From NCBI GenBank assembly GCA_018263395.1, contig JAANXF010000013.1:1-64000 (forward strand): DNA of 64,000 nucleotides, in the 5' to 3' direction. This DNA is from Methanonatronarchaeales archaeon. Its GTDB lineage: Archaea > Halobacteriota > Methanonatronarchaeia > JAANXF01. The first letter of the stretch is position 1. Each line of letters starts with the position of its first letter. This document shows, one piece after another, positions 17,157-26,123 of this stretch. The position numbers were made by a program, and so were the translations under genes. The notes under the pieces are model-generated. The model was not told the origin of the DNA. It worked only from the letters and a program-made list of their open reading frames with translations, and did not search any database.

Positions 17157-18661
17157 TATAACCTGCCACTCTCCTCGAACCGCTCCAGGACCATCCCCTT
17201 CAGCCGGTACGGCGGTTTAGTCTTGAAAAGCCTCCTGGCCTCCTCGAGCTTGACCTCCGACTCGGAGAAGATGGTTACGACTGACTCGCCGGCGTCCACC
17301 TCGTCCCCGACCTTCTTGTGGAGCAGCAGCCCCGCGCCGCTGTCCCTCGGGGCTCCGGCGGCCCTTGCGACGCCGACTATCTGCCTGTTGTCCAGGGAGG
17401 TGACGTAGCCTCCCTTCTCGGCCTCGGCCGCCCACCTGTGCTCCCCGGGCTCCAGTTCCTCCGAGGAGACCTCCGGGTCTCCCCCCTGGGCACGGATTAT
17501 GTCCCGGAGTTTGTCCAGGGCCGCTCCACTCCTCAATGCCTCCTCTGCGGAGTTGCTGCCCCTCCCGTTCACCGCGATTCCGGCCATCTCCAGCAGCACC
17601 CCGGCGACTTCGCAGCTCTTCTCGACCAGGCTCCTCGGGTGCTCCCCGCCCTCGAGCACGCGAAGCGCCTCCCGGGCCTCAAGGACCGGCCCCACCGCCC
17701 TTCCGACCGGAGAGGCCCCGTAGCTGGTCACGCACTGAACGTCCATCCCCATGCGTCTGCCGAGCTGTATGAAGTCCATGGCCAGAGTGGGGGCATCGTC
17801 CTCGTTCTCCAGCTTGGTGCCGGAGCCGACCGGGAGGTCGATAACCACCTTGTCGGCACCCACTGCCATCTTCTTGGAAAGGACGCTGGCCAGCAGCTGG
17901 GGTCTCGGGTCAAGCGACAGGGGGTACTCGATTTCTATAATGTTGTCGTCCGCCGGCGCTATACTGGTGGCGCCTCCCCACGCTATCGTTCCCCCGACCT
18001 CCGTAGCGATCCTCTTTATGTCGTCCACGCCGAACCCGACCGGCGCCAGGACCTCCATGACGTCCGCCGTGCCCGCGGCACCCGTGATGGCGCGCGAAGA
18101 GGTTTTCGGAATCGTCAGTCCTGCCGAGGCCACTATCGGTACCACGAGCAGAGTTATCTTGTTGCCGGGAACCCCCCCTATCGAGTGCTTATCGACGATC
18201 GGGCCCTCTTCGAACTCGATTCGTTCACCGGACTCGACCATCGCCTCCACCATCCACTGCACCTCGTCGTAATCCATGTCCCGCATGTAGGACGAGCAGA
18301 CGAATGCTGTTGTCTCTATTCGGGAGAGCCTGTTGAGGGAAACGTCCTCGATTATGGCCTTCACCTCCCCTCGCTCCAGCTTGAAGCCGTCCATCTTTTT
18401 CCGAATGTAGTCGACGCTCCTGGGTCTGGATACCGGCTTGACGTCGACCTCCCGGGGCAGTTCCGCCCCGCCGACCACACCGACCTCTCCCGGACTGACC
18501 ATTCCCCGGGTAACCTCGGCCACGGCGACTACCGACTCTCCGTCCCCCCTGAGCATCAGACGGTCCCCCGGCCTGACCAGCAGGTCCCTCGCGTCCTCCT
18601 CGTTCAGGATTGCCTCGAGCCCCTGCACCTCCAGGTCGAAAAACCTCGTATTAAGCCTCAA
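17156..18661 (-). CDS. deoA: AMP phosphorylase (archaeal DeoA)
   Basis: 501 residues, the archaeal length, with an extra N-terminal domain of about 85 residues ahead of the thymidine-phosphorylase core. Core motifs are VDKHSIGGVPGNKITLL, KTSSRAITGAAGTADVMEVL, and DLPVGSGTKL. It splits AMP with phosphate to adenine and ribose-1,5-bisphosphate, the first step of the archaeal nucleoside-monophosphate pathway that feeds type III RuBisCO. The other enzymes (E2b2 isomerase, RuBisCO) are not in this window. It is the first gene of a two-gene unit with herA. Confidence 0.95.
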   Translation of the reverse strand: MRLNTRFFDLEVQGLEAILNEEDARDLLVRPGDRLMLRGDGESVVAVAEVTRGMVSPGEVGVVGGAELPREVDVKPVSRPRSVDYIRKKMDGFKLERGEVKAIIEDVSLNRLSRIETTAFVCSSYMRDMDYDEVQWMVEAMVESGERIEFEEGPIVDKHSIGGVPGNKITLLVVPIVASAGLTIPKTSSRAITGAAGTADVMEVLAPVGFGVDDIKRIATEVGGTIAWGGATSIAPADDNIIEIEYPLSLDPRPQLLASVLSKKMAVGADKVVIDLPVGSGTKLENEDDAPTLAMDFIQLGRRMGMDVQCVTSYGASPVGRAVGPVLEAREALRVLEGGEHPRSLVEKSCEVAGVLLEMAGIAVNGRGSNSAEEALRSGAALDKLRDIIRAQGGDPEVSSEELEPGEHRWAAEAEKGGYVTSLDNRQIVGVARAAGAPRDSGAGLLLHKKVGDEVDAGESVVTIFSESEVKLEEARRLFKTKPPYRLKGMVLERFEESGRL

Positions 18662-18858
18662 ACCACCCCCGCCTCCTGCCCGCCCCCGAACCTTCCGCCG
18701 CAGCCATCCGACATGTAAACGTCCGACCAGTAACTGAGTTGGGCCTCCCCTTCCTTAGTAATATCGACAGGGCCCGTGGGAGCTCCTGTGTCCCCTCGCA
18801 GGGGCAGACAGTTTACCCAACCGTCCAGGGCCATCAGAATCGTGACCGGCACGTCCGG

Positions 18859-19638
18859 TTAACGCTTCCTCCTGAACATGAAGGACAGCAGGATTATCAG
18901 CACGCCCGCCGTGGTCATGGCTGCTGTAAAAATCGCGGCCGGCCCGTCCACGTATCTATCTGCCTCCGGGGTCTGGTACTGATTAAGCGAAGAGAAGACC
19001 ACGTTGACGTTGCCCTGGGTATCCTCGAAAATCGAGGAGACCTTCCCCGTAAGAATCGTGTACTCGGTGCCCTTTACGACCCGGCTGTACACGATTACGT
19101 CACCCTCGGCGACCTCGTAACGCCCCAGGGGAATGGAGCTCTTCACCAGCGATACCTTCACCGCGTCCCCGGACCTCGACGACTTCAGGGAGTAACCATC
19201 TTCGAGCTCCCGTGGCTCCCCGCTTCCGACCCTGAACCCTTCCTCCTGCAGCAGCGGGCTCGGGTACGGCCGGATCGGGTCCCGGTACTGCTCCACCTCT
19301 ATTCCGGCTACGTAGACGCCGCGATCCGACTCCCGGATGTATCTCAGGGAGATCCTGAGCACGACGTCGTCCCCCCTCTCGACTGTGCGCTCCTCCCCCT
19401 CCTCCATGATGAGTTCATCCAGTGGCCTGAACGAGTCGTCATGAACCATTACGCCGGCGGCGTCGAGGTCCTTCTTGATCCAGCCGAGCTCGATGGAGTA
19501 CCCCTGCTGTAACTCGATGCTGTCCCCGCTCTTCAGGCTGCGGTCCCTGTAATCTATCAGCTCATCCGCCTGGACGGGGACAGCGAGCACCAGCACCAGC
19601 AGCAGGACCGGCAGCGCCTTACGCATCCGTCTATCCAT
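18859..19638 (-). CDS. Exported membrane-anchored protein, S-layer-duplication-like
   Basis: 259 residues. A signal peptide (ALPVLLLVLVLAVPVQA) and a C-terminal membrane helix (IFTAAMTTAGVLIILLSFMF) followed by RRKR enclose an extracellular beta-rich domain. The phrases SGDSIELQQGYSIEL and PRELEDGYSLKSS look like two related halves, as in archaeal S-layer-related domains. No enzyme motif. It lies 25 bases downstream of the presenilin-like protease gene on the same strand, so the two may be co-transcribed. Confidence 0.8.
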   Translation of the reverse strand: MDRRMRKALPVLLLVLVLAVPVQADELIDYRDRSLKSGDSIELQQGYSIELGWIKKDLDAAGVMVHDDSFRPLDELIMEEGEERTVERGDDVVLRISLRYIRESDRGVYVAGIEVEQYRDPIRPYPSPLLQEEGFRVGSGEPRELEDGYSLKSSRSGDAVKVSLVKSSIPLGRYEVAEGDVIVYSRVVKGTEYTILTGKVSSIFEDTQGNVNVVFSSLNQYQTPEADRYVDGPAAIFTAAMTTAGVLIILLSFMFRRKR

Positions 19639-19663
19639 CTCTCCCAGAATATTTACGCTTGAC

Positions 19664-20725
19664 TTAAATTAGCATTAGCGGGGCCCCGATGTACAGGGAC
19701 GCGGCGACGTACCCCGCAATTGCGCCCCCGTTGAGGGACGGAAGGCCGGCCTGGGGCTTACCACTCGACACGAAGTAAGAGAGAACGAGGAAGCCCACCG
19801 TGCTCCCCACCAGGGAACCCACAGCCTGGGCCGGAAGGCCGAACGTGTAACCGCTCACTGTGAGTATCCCCGGCATTATTACGTCCCCCAGGCCCATGAA
19901 GTAAGCCCCCCGGTCGTCCTCAGCCACGGCCTCCGCCGTCAGGAAGGAGTAACCCCTCTTCGCCGGAACCACGAACATGACGGGCAGCTTCATCTTCATC
20001 GCCGAGTCCGCCAGACTCAACATGTGCCTGGTTCGGTAGACCGCGATTGCGTCGTAAACCGCCAGCCCCGCGAGCAGCAGAAGCACAGGAAAAACCTCCA
20101 GCGAGACACCGAGAATCGCCGTGATCCCTATGGCAACCAGCAGCCCCACCGAGTCGATGACGTACCACTCCGGGTAGAGCATGGCTGCCGAGGTGCATAG
20201 GGCCGCCAGGACTAGTGCCCCGATACCCGGTGCTGCGAACCCTGCTAGCAGGAGAAGCCCCCACCCTGCGTAGTAGATTGCGGATAACAATGCTATCCCA
20301 AAAATTTCCTTGAGGAGTATACTATTCAGGTCTTCTGGATGGAGAACTGCCCCTACTGCGAATCCTATAAAAATCACGACAGAAATCGAGACCGCTGCGA
20401 GAGATGAGAGACTGCCGAAAAATGCCGGAAGTAATGTTGAAAGCGATATGAGTGAGATGGTGGAGGGAATCAGCGCGATTACAAAAATGAAGATGGCTTT
20501 TGTAATTAGGCGTTGGGGGTTTAGTCGGGCGATTACCAGCAGGAACGCGGTGAACAGCAGTATCAGTCCGAGGTAAATCGCGGAGTTAACCGGAGACGAC
20601 GGGTCCTCCACGGCCTGCACTCCGGCGGAGTGCAGCGGCCCCGCGGCCGCCAGCGCACCCAGCTGGCACGCCACCAGGATCACGCCCATCGCGAGGAAGG
20701 AGTAACGGCGTTCCACGGCCTTCAA
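19664..20725 (-). CDS. Presenilin-like (A22) intramembrane aspartic protease
   Basis: 353 residues with about nine hydrophobic segments. The two catalytic aspartates are visible as YDAIAVY and GLGDVIMPG, the YD and GxGD motifs of presenilin and signal peptide peptidase. The third motif, normally PAL, appears as LPSLNGGA. Archaeal members cut transmembrane helices. A central stretch (about 20280-20560) is noticeably AT-richer than the rest of the gene. Adjacent to a single-pass surface protein, a possible substrate (inference). Confidence 0.88.
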   Translation of the reverse strand: MKAVERRYSFLAMGVILVACQLGALAAAGPLHSAGVQAVEDPSSPVNSAIYLGLILLFTAFLLVIARLNPQRLITKAIFIFVIALIPSTISLISLSTLLPAFFGSLSSLAAVSISVVIFIGFAVGAVLHPEDLNSILLKEIFGIALLSAIYYAGWGLLLLAGFAAPGIGALVLAALCTSAAMLYPEWYVIDSVGLLVAIGITAILGVSLEVFPVLLLLAGLAVYDAIAVYRTRHMLSLADSAMKMKLPVMFVVPAKRGYSFLTAEAVAEDDRGAYFMGLGDVIMPGILTVSGYTFGLPAQAVGSLVGSTVGFLVLSYFVSSGKPQAGLPSLNGGAIAGYVAASLYIGAPLMLI

Positions 20726-20797
20726 TGAGCCGCCGCGCTGTTAGCTTTTCCGGGTCTGGGGAACCTTTTTAACTCGGCCAGTCAAAATGCAGGCAGT

Positions 20798-21148
20798 ATG
20801 GCGGGCCTGATGGAGACGAGGGACCTCATCTTTGCCGCCGTCATGGTTCTCTCGGTCGTGGTGTTCTCCTACTCCTGGCTCGCGGAGTTCTGGGGAAGCT
20901 TCAACACCCTCGTGATGCTGTCCGCCGTCCTCATGATGGGCAGCCTCGCCCTCCTGCTTCTCAGCCTGACGGTCCAGCTACACCAGTTCAGGAACAGCAT
21001 AGAGGACAGGGAGCGCTCCCTCCGCGTCTCCGTTCAGAGCGTGGAGAGGACCGTTGACGAGCGGCTGAACACGATGAACAGGAGCGTCGAGAGGCAGCTG
21101 GAGAGACTGTCGGAGCAGGCCTCAAAGCTGGAGAGGAGACGCTTCTAG
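20798..21148 (+). CDS. Two-helix membrane protein with coiled-coil tail
   Basis: 116 residues. Two hydrophobic helices (IFAAVMVLSVVVFSYSW and LVMLSAVLMMGSLALLLL) are followed by a charged helical tail with heptad character (VERTVDERLNTMNRSVERQL). No named family. A TATA-like TTTTTAACT is about 30 bases before the ATG. It ends 4 bases inside the end of the next, convergent gene. Confidence 0.75.
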   Translation: MAGLMETRDLIFAAVMVLSVVVFSYSWLAEFWGSFNTLVMLSAVLMMGSLALLLLSLTVQLHQFRNSIEDRERSLRVSVQSVERTVDERLNTMNRSVERQLERLSEQASKLERRRF

Positions 21149-21417
21149 AGGGAGACTAGGTCCGTTAGCTCCTCGACCAGCCGCTCCGCCTCGTCCATGT
21201 CCCTGACCCCCCTTGCGTCGAAGTCGCCGTCGCCGTAAAGGGTGACCTCAACTTCGCCTATCTTGAGCCTCGCGACGCCGAGGCCCGGTGAGCAGGTCGC
21301 GTTTTCCGGAAGTTCGTCGGCCAGCCGACCGAGGTCGACCTCCGACCCGAGCTCCCCGTGAACGGTGTAGCGGTCCGGCTCGTCGACGCAGGGCCTGATC
21401 ATCTCCACCACCGCCAT
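21145..21417 (-). CDS. Small protein resembling one half of a TBP fold
   Basis: 90 residues from an ATG. It reads RYTVHGELGSEVDLGRLADELP, then PGLGVARLKIGEVEVTLYG, then DGDFDARGVRDMDEAERLVEEL. The order of strands and the motif LYGDGDFDARG line up by eye with a TBP repeat ([12 protein letters not shown], then the DSRRGVEKV helix). That would make it a single-lobe relative. Sequence identity is low and the DNA-contacting residues are not kept, so DNA binding is not implied. No named family recognised. Confidence 0.6.
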   Translation of the reverse strand: MAVVEMIRPCVDEPDRYTVHGELGSEVDLGRLADELPENATCSPGLGVARLKIGEVEVTLYGDGDFDARGVRDMDEAERLVEELTDLVSL

Positions 21418-21667
21418 GGCCCGGTATTGCGCTCGACCAAAGTTATCCCTGTCGGGAGGGCGTGTGACGTCCCCTCAGCCCCGTCGTCGCCCTGCCAGAC
21501 TCTACCCGGTTACGCCTCTACGGCCCCGCACCAAACCCGCCGCCCCCGTCCCGCTCGGCCACTCGCTGGCACGGCCGAGGTGGTGTGGCACTGCCAGTAC
21601 AGATTAAAAAAATTTTGTATAAAATAGTCCAAGCAAAGTGCGGCGGTGGCCGGAACGGTCTGCGACC

Positions 21668-22834
21668 CTACCTATACAGGTGCTCGTCCAGCTGTTTTTC
21701 GAGAAACTCGGCCGGTACGTCCGGCAGCGACAGCAGCGTCGTGGTCCCCCGCTCACCCTCCCCGGAGAGGTCTGCGTCCACCGCGCCCACCCTGTCCAAA
21801 TCCTTAACGTAGTGCCAGAACTGCGTGTGCTTCCTCGGCTTCACGCCGTGATTCTCACACTCCCGGCTGTAAGCCTCCTTTACCTCCCCGGTGGTGAGGT
21901 ACGCCCTGTCACTCCTCCGGAGGAGTCTCGCGACGGCGAGGAGAACCAGCAGCCTGTTGTCGTCCAGACCGTCCAGCACCTCCTTGCGAAACTCCGGATG
22001 GGTCTCGCCCTTGGCGTACCTCGCGTGTTCCGGGACGACTCGCTCCGCCACCTCGTCGTCCGCCTTCTTGCCCGACTTCCACAGAAGCTCTATGGCGAAC
22101 CTGGCGTTTCCCCAGTCCGACGCCACGTCGGAAATGAGCTCTACGGCCTCAGGGGACACCCTGTCCGGATAGAAGGCGAGCTCGACCCTCTGCCCCAGTA
22201 TGTCACGCAGCTCGTCCCTCGAGTACGGCCCCAGCTCCACGACGTTGCTGCGCAGGGTGCTCCTCGTCGACTCGTCCAGCTGGTCCCGGAAGGACAGGTC
22301 CCTCGTGACGTAGATGAGGGATATCCGGCTCTCCGACGTGTCGTCGGCCATGCGGGACAGGCTGTAGATGAGGTCTCCCCCGTTCTTCCCCATCAGGCAA
22401 TCCACCTCGTCGAGCGCGAGGAAGAGGTAGCGATCCCTGCGCCGAAGTATGCGCGAAAGGGAGTCGATCATCTCCTCCACCGAGTACCCCCTCTTGGGGT
22501 GCCCGGAGTCGAAACTCTGGAGGACCCTGTAAACCGCGAGACTCGCCGTGTTGTGCCTGCGGCAGTTAACGTGGACGTAATCGAACTCCCTCCTCTCCCG
22601 CACCATCACGCCGAACCTGCGTGTCACGGCCGTCTTTCCTGAGCCCACCCGCCCGGTGACCAGGGCGCTCTGAGAGGCCCCGACCCGGTTCTCCAAGACG
22701 GTCCTGAATATCCTCGCGAGTCGGCGGAGGTGCTCCTCCCTGTGAGGAAGCTTCGAGGGAACGTAGTCGAAATCGAGCTTCGACTCGTCTCTGAAAACAG
22801 AGGGCCTCCCAAGCTCCTCGTCCAGGAGACTCAT
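21668..22834 (-). CDS. Orc1/Cdc6 replication initiator
   Basis: 388 residues, the usual archaeal size. Walker A is GRVGSGKTAVTR, Walker B is LFLALDEVDCL, and sensor 1 follows in SLIYVTRDLSF. A C-terminal winged helix is present (LTTGEVKEAYSRECENHG, with TQFWHYVKDLDRVG). It binds origins and loads MCM. The minus-strand sequence after its stop has a T-run (ATTTTTTTAA at about 21604-21616), a likely terminator. The upstream region has repeats around the TATA box, described separately. Confidence 0.95.
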   Translation of the reverse strand: MSLLDEELGRPSVFRDESKLDFDYVPSKLPHREEHLRRLARIFRTVLENRVGASQSALVTGRVGSGKTAVTRRFGVMVRERREFDYVHVNCRRHNTASLAVYRVLQSFDSGHPKRGYSVEEMIDSLSRILRRRDRYLFLALDEVDCLMGKNGGDLIYSLSRMADDTSESRISLIYVTRDLSFRDQLDESTRSTLRSNVVELGPYSRDELRDILGQRVELAFYPDRVSPEAVELISDVASDWGNARFAIELLWKSGKKADDEVAERVVPEHARYAKGETHPEFRKEVLDGLDDNRLLVLLAVARLLRRSDRAYLTTGEVKEAYSRECENHGVKPRKHTQFWHYVKDLDRVGAVDADLSGEGERGTTTLLSLPDVPAEFLEKQLDEHLYR

Positions 22835-22840
22835 CGACAG

Positions 22841-22879
22841 TACTTTCGGTCACCGCGGCCTAAATACTTTCGGCCACCG
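22841..22879 (-). promoter_or_regulatory. orc1/cdc6 promoter with flanking 15-bp repeats
   Basis: On the plus strand TACTTTCGGTCACCG (22841-22855) and TACTTTCGGCCACCG (22865-22879) are direct repeats 24 bases apart. On the minus strand AAAGTATTTAGG between them is a TATA box about 30 bases before the cdc6 ATG. The repeats could be initiator or repressor sites. A 10-bp palindrome CCTGTACAGG lies at 22940-22949. Confidence 0.5.
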
Positions 22880-23033
22880 ACTTCAGAGGTTAGAGGGGGT
22901 TATCTATCTCTGGGTAATCGCCTCACCGTTTTACCCTCCCCTGTACAGGTGGTCCCCGATGCACTGTCCGATTTTTGGAAGAGAAAAGGGTGAATCAAAC
23001 CGTGGCTAAATCTGACGGTCTGACGGGTCGAAG

Positions 23034-23231
23034 CTACCCGAAGGCCGTTATGAACCTGTACATCGTGTAACCGCTCAGGGCCACGAGAACCGCCCCCGCT
23101 CCGAGGGGCAGAGCGCCCCTCTCGCTCCCTCTCCTGCGGAGGACGAAGCCCGTGACCAGAAGCACCACCCCCGCGAGGAGGAGTGCCAGAGACGTCAGCA
23201 CCGTTCCGAACGTCAGTGAGAGCACCGGCAC
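23034..23231 (-). CDS. Small two-helix membrane protein
   Basis: 65 residues with two hydrophobic helices (LALLLAGVVLLVTGFVL and LGAGAVLVALSGYTMY) joined by a basic loop (RRRGSERG). No family recognised. It lies alone between the cdc6 upstream region and the divergent PHP gene. Codon use and hydrophobicity pattern support it as real. Confidence 0.6.
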   Translation of the reverse strand: MPVLSLTFGTVLTSLALLLAGVVLLVTGFVLRRRGSERGALPLGAGAVLVALSGYTMYRFITAFG

Positions 23232-23313
23232 GGGAGAGGCTTATCCGCGGCACCTATTAACGTCTGCCCGGTAAACCGTAAAGGCCCTCTTGCCTCGACT
23301 ATAATGTACGCCG

Positions 23314-23979
23314 GTGCTAAAGGCCGACCTCCACATCCACTCCACGTTCTCCAGGGACTCCGACAGCACCCCCCGCGAGATAGTGGATGCGGCGCTAGAG
23401 CGCTCGCTGGACGCAATCGCGGTGACGGACCACGACTCGCTGGAGGGGAGCAGGGCGACAGCGACCGCGGCGGAGGAGGCCGGGGCTGACCTCCTCGTCG
23501 TGCCGGGGCAGGAGGCCTCTACGATGAGGGGGCACGTGCTGGTCCTCGGACCCGACGAGCCCACGCCCCGGAAGAGCAGAGTGGACCGGCTTATCGAGTG
23601 GACCCACGAGAGGGGAGGAATCTGCGTGGCTCCCCACCCCTTTCAGCGGTACAGGCACGGGATAGGGAAAGGCCTCCTCTACGCCGCGGAACCCATGGAC
23701 GGCGTGGAGGTCTGCAACTCCCGGCACATCCTGCCGCTGGGTGACAGGCGCGCTGAGAAGCTCGCGAACCGGTACGGCTACCCCCGTCTCGGTGGAAGCG
23801 ACGCCCACATACCGGAGATGGTGGGCAGGGTGTACACCCTCGTGGACGCCGAGCCCTCGATAGAGGGAGTGCTGGACGCCGTGCGGGAAGGCAGGACCGA
23901 GGTTAGGCGGGGACGCACGCCGACAGTTCTTTTCGCCAAACAGCTGCTGGGGACGCTGAGGAGCCGATTCACGGCCTGA
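23314..23979 (+). CDS. PHP-domain phosphoesterase
   Basis: 221 residues from a GTG start. Metal-binding motifs of the PHP family are in order: DLHIHSTFSRDS, VTDHDSLEG, GQEAST, APHPFQ, and GGSDAHIPEMVG. Stand-alone archaeal members are metal-dependent phosphoesterases of uncertain substrate. The TATA-like CTATAATG is about 15-20 bases upstream. Its end overlaps the end of the convergent DmrX-like gene by 11 bases. Confidence 0.9.
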   Translation: MLKADLHIHSTFSRDSDSTPREIVDAALERSLDAIAVTDHDSLEGSRATATAAEEAGADLLVVPGQEASTMRGHVLVLGPDEPTPRKSRVDRLIEWTHERGGICVAPHPFQRYRHGIGKGLLYAAEPMDGVEVCNSRHILPLGDRRAEKLANRYGYPRLGGSDAHIPEMVGRVYTLVDAEPSIEGVLDAVREGRTEVRRGRTPTVLFAKQLLGTLRSRFTA

Positions 23980-24709
23980 AGTCGGCCGGCTCCTCGATTA
24001 CCTTCACGCCCTCGAAACCGGCGACGATTTCCGCGTTCTCCCTGTCGACCCCCCGGACGTAGGTCCTCACCTCCTGCCCACCCACGACTGCTCCGTATCC
24101 ACAGGGCCGGACCTCCCCTACGTCCTTGACGACGCTCTCACCCGGAGCCACGGGCTCCACGCACAGGCCGCACGCCGTGCACCTCTCGAGGACTATCTGC
24201 GTCCCGGCGGACCTGTCGAAGGCGTCCACCGGGCACACATCGGCGGGTGGACAGTCCTCGCACTCGACGCAGAGCTCCCGCCTGACGCGGTAGGGCGTCT
24301 CCGACACCGAGTCCTCCAGGTCCACCGGAACCACGAATGCCGGGACGCGGGACTTCCCGGCCTGTGCGAAGCAGTTCGTCACCAGCGAGTCGGATACGCC
24401 GTGCGCCATCTTCGCCAGCGTGTTGGACGTGCAGGGCGAGACGACCAGGAGGTCGTACTTCCCCAGGGCTAACCTCCCGGCCTTCGAGTGGCTCCTCCCC
24501 GCCTCGCTCTCACGAAGTAGCTCGTTCAGATAACCCCCTCCGAGGACGGAATCCAGCCTCTCCCCCAATCCGTACATCTTCAGCACCTCCTCCGCGGCAC
24601 CCGAGAGAAAAACCGTCACGTCGTGGTTCACCGAGAGCTCCTCAATACGTTCCACGGACTCCTCCAGCAGGTGTCCCGCGCCGGTGATGCCCCAGGCGAC
24701 GCTGCTCAT
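23969..24709 (-). CDS. DmrX-like flavoprotein with ferredoxin domain
   Basis: 246 residues. The first 150 form a flavodoxin-like flavoprotein domain (GAGHLLEESVERIEEL, LLVVSPCTSNTLAKMAHG). A ferredoxin-like domain follows with CVECEDCPPADVCPVDAF and CTACGLCVEP. This arrangement matches archaeal dihydromethanopterin reductase (acceptor) DmrX and related archaeoflavoproteins. DmrX completes tetrahydromethanopterin or sarcinapterin synthesis. The second cluster has fewer classical ligands, so the cluster count is uncertain. It is the last gene of a six-gene overlapping operon, and its ATG overlaps the DUF447 stop. Confidence 0.82.
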   Translation of the reverse strand: MSSVAWGITGAGHLLEESVERIEELSVNHDVTVFLSGAAEEVLKMYGLGERLDSVLGGGYLNELLRESEAGRSHSKAGRLALGKYDLLVVSPCTSNTLAKMAHGVSDSLVTNCFAQAGKSRVPAFVVPVDLEDSVSETPYRVRRELCVECEDCPPADVCPVDAFDRSAGTQIVLERCTACGLCVEPVAPGESVVKDVGEVRPCGYGAVVGGQEVRTYVRGVDRENAEIVAGFEGVKVIEEPADFRP

Positions 24710-25299
24710 CGCAGCGCCTCCCTGATTATTTCGACGGCCTCCCTGGCCCGGTCACCGCCCAGCCTCTCGACGCGGGACGCCTCCAGCTCCAACCTCCTCC
24801 GCAGCTCGGCCGCCTTTTCGTCCAGGCCGCGCTCCTCCGCCACCGCTGCCCGTGACGCGTGAACGGCCGCCGAAATCGCGGCGCAGGCCCCACGGGAGAG
24901 TGTCACGGGCTCACCGCTCCCCTCGAAGGCTTCCCCTATCTCCACGGTGAAAACGGTCAGCTCCGACTCCCCGAGCTCGTCGTCCACCGACGAATCCCGC
25001 TGATCCAAAACCTCGAAGGGCGCGTACCACTCGGCCGACGCCAGCCTGGTCGGCCGCTCCCGAAGCTCGACCCCTTCTCCCAGAGACGCCACGGCGATGG
25101 TGACGGGGTCCCTCGTCACGTTCAGGACGCCCTCACCGGTTCTCTTCAGGTTCCTCCTCGTCGAGCCCTCGAAGACCCTGAGCAAGAACGCCCCGTCCCT
25201 CTCGATCAGCCCCATGGGGGCAGCGTTTCCGCCGCCCGGACCGTCCGTGGTGACCACGACCTCCGACACCCCGTTCTGCACGAACCTCACGGTCTCCAC
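24706..25299 (-). CDS. DUF447 family protein (flavin-reductase-like fold)
   Basis: 197 residues from a GTG start. VTTDGPGGGNAAPMGLIERDG near the N-terminus and LKRTGEGVLNVTRDPVTIA are typical of DUF447, a split-barrel, flavin-reductase-like family. Homologues occur in archaea and in the H4MPT gene clusters of methylotrophic bacteria (recalled family knowledge). The start overlaps the CitG-like gene by 13 bases. A role in C1-carrier cofactor synthesis is inference from context. Confidence 0.85.
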   Translation of the reverse strand: METVRFVQNGVSEVVVTTDGPGGGNAAPMGLIERDGAFLLRVFEGSTRRNLKRTGEGVLNVTRDPVTIAVASLGEGVELRERPTRLASAEWYAPFEVLDQRDSSVDDELGESELTVFTVEIGEAFEGSGEPVTLSRGACAAISAAVHASRAAVAEERGLDEKAAELRRRLELEASRVERLGGDRAREAVEIIREALR

Positions 25300-26123
25300 C
25301 CCTCGAGCAGGTTAACGAAAATTGCGGCACCGAGTATGTCCGCCGAACTCCCCGGGTTCACGCCCGCGTAATTCATCTCCCTGTCCAGCTCCCGGACGAA
25401 CTCCGCGTCGAACCCGGAGTCCGCCACCTCCCCGAACCTCTCCCTGTACCTCCTGTACGCCTCCTCGCCGTGTCTCTTCCGGATGAAGGAGTCCCCCTTC
25501 GCAGCGACCTTCACGAAGGTATTCACCGCCGCCTCGTTAAATCCCCTGTCCTCCAGCTGCTCCGAGAGGAACCTCGACGCACCCCTGGTCCTGGGAAACC
25601 CGTCGACCAGTTCGCGCGCCACGTCGTCCCCTCTCGACGTTTCCATGAGCTCCGAAAAACGTAGCCCTCTACCCCTTATCTCCTCCTCCACCCCCTCAGA
25701 GTAGACGTCCAGCGACGCCCTCTCCCCCAGACCACCGACCCCGGCCTCCCGCAGAGCCCTCACGTACAGCACGGAGTCCTCTACACCGGCCTCCTCCACC
25801 GCCCGGGACGCGCCCCCGAAACCGGTCCCCGGAAACCCCGTCGCCAGCGGGACGAGGAGCGTGAGGGCACCAAAGTGCGTGTTGCCTCCGGACTGCGCCC
25901 CGGTGAAGCTCCTCACGCCCATCAGGACCGCCTCCCCGAGGGACAGCTTTCCGGAAGCCGCTCCCTCCACCGCCGGACCCACCGCCACTGCCGACGCCAG
26001 GAAGTGCTCGAACCCGGTGTCGGGAAAGTCGTGGCACCTGTCGACGGAGCCGGGCTTCGGAGTAACGGATACCTCCAGTGCCAGCGCCGTCTGAGCCAGT
26101 CCACCGACCCCGTCACGACCCAT
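25287..26123 (-). CDS. CitG/MdcB-like triphosphoribosyl-dephospho-CoA synthase family
   Basis: 278 residues from MGRDGVGGLAQ, which overlaps the preceding stop; the track ORF extends too far upstream. TPKPGSVDRCHDF and AQSGGNTHFGALTLLVPLA are signatures of the CitG/MdcB family, which joins ATP and dephospho-CoA to make the citrate or malonate lyase prosthetic group precursor. No lyase is nearby. In archaea and C1 bacteria the family sits with DUF447 and C1-carrier genes, so its real substrate is probably another nucleotide or pterin compound (inference). Confidence 0.87.
   Translation of the reverse strand: MGRDGVGGLAQTALALEVSVTPKPGSVDRCHDFPDTGFEHFLASAVAVGPAVEGAASGKLSLGEAVLMGVRSFTGAQSGGNTHFGALTLLVPLATGFPGTGFGGASRAVEEAGVEDSVLYVRALREAGVGGLGERASLDVYSEGVEEEIRGRGLRFSELMETSRGDDVARELVDGFPRTRGASRFLSEQLEDRGFNEAAVNTFVKVAAKGDSFIRKRHGEEAYRRYRERFGEVADSGFDAEFVRELDREMNYAGVNPGSSADILGAAIFVNLLEGWRP

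Noticed and set aside
17318-18718. 466-residue plus-strand ORF
   Set aside because: Antisense of AMP phosphorylase, which has full family motifs.
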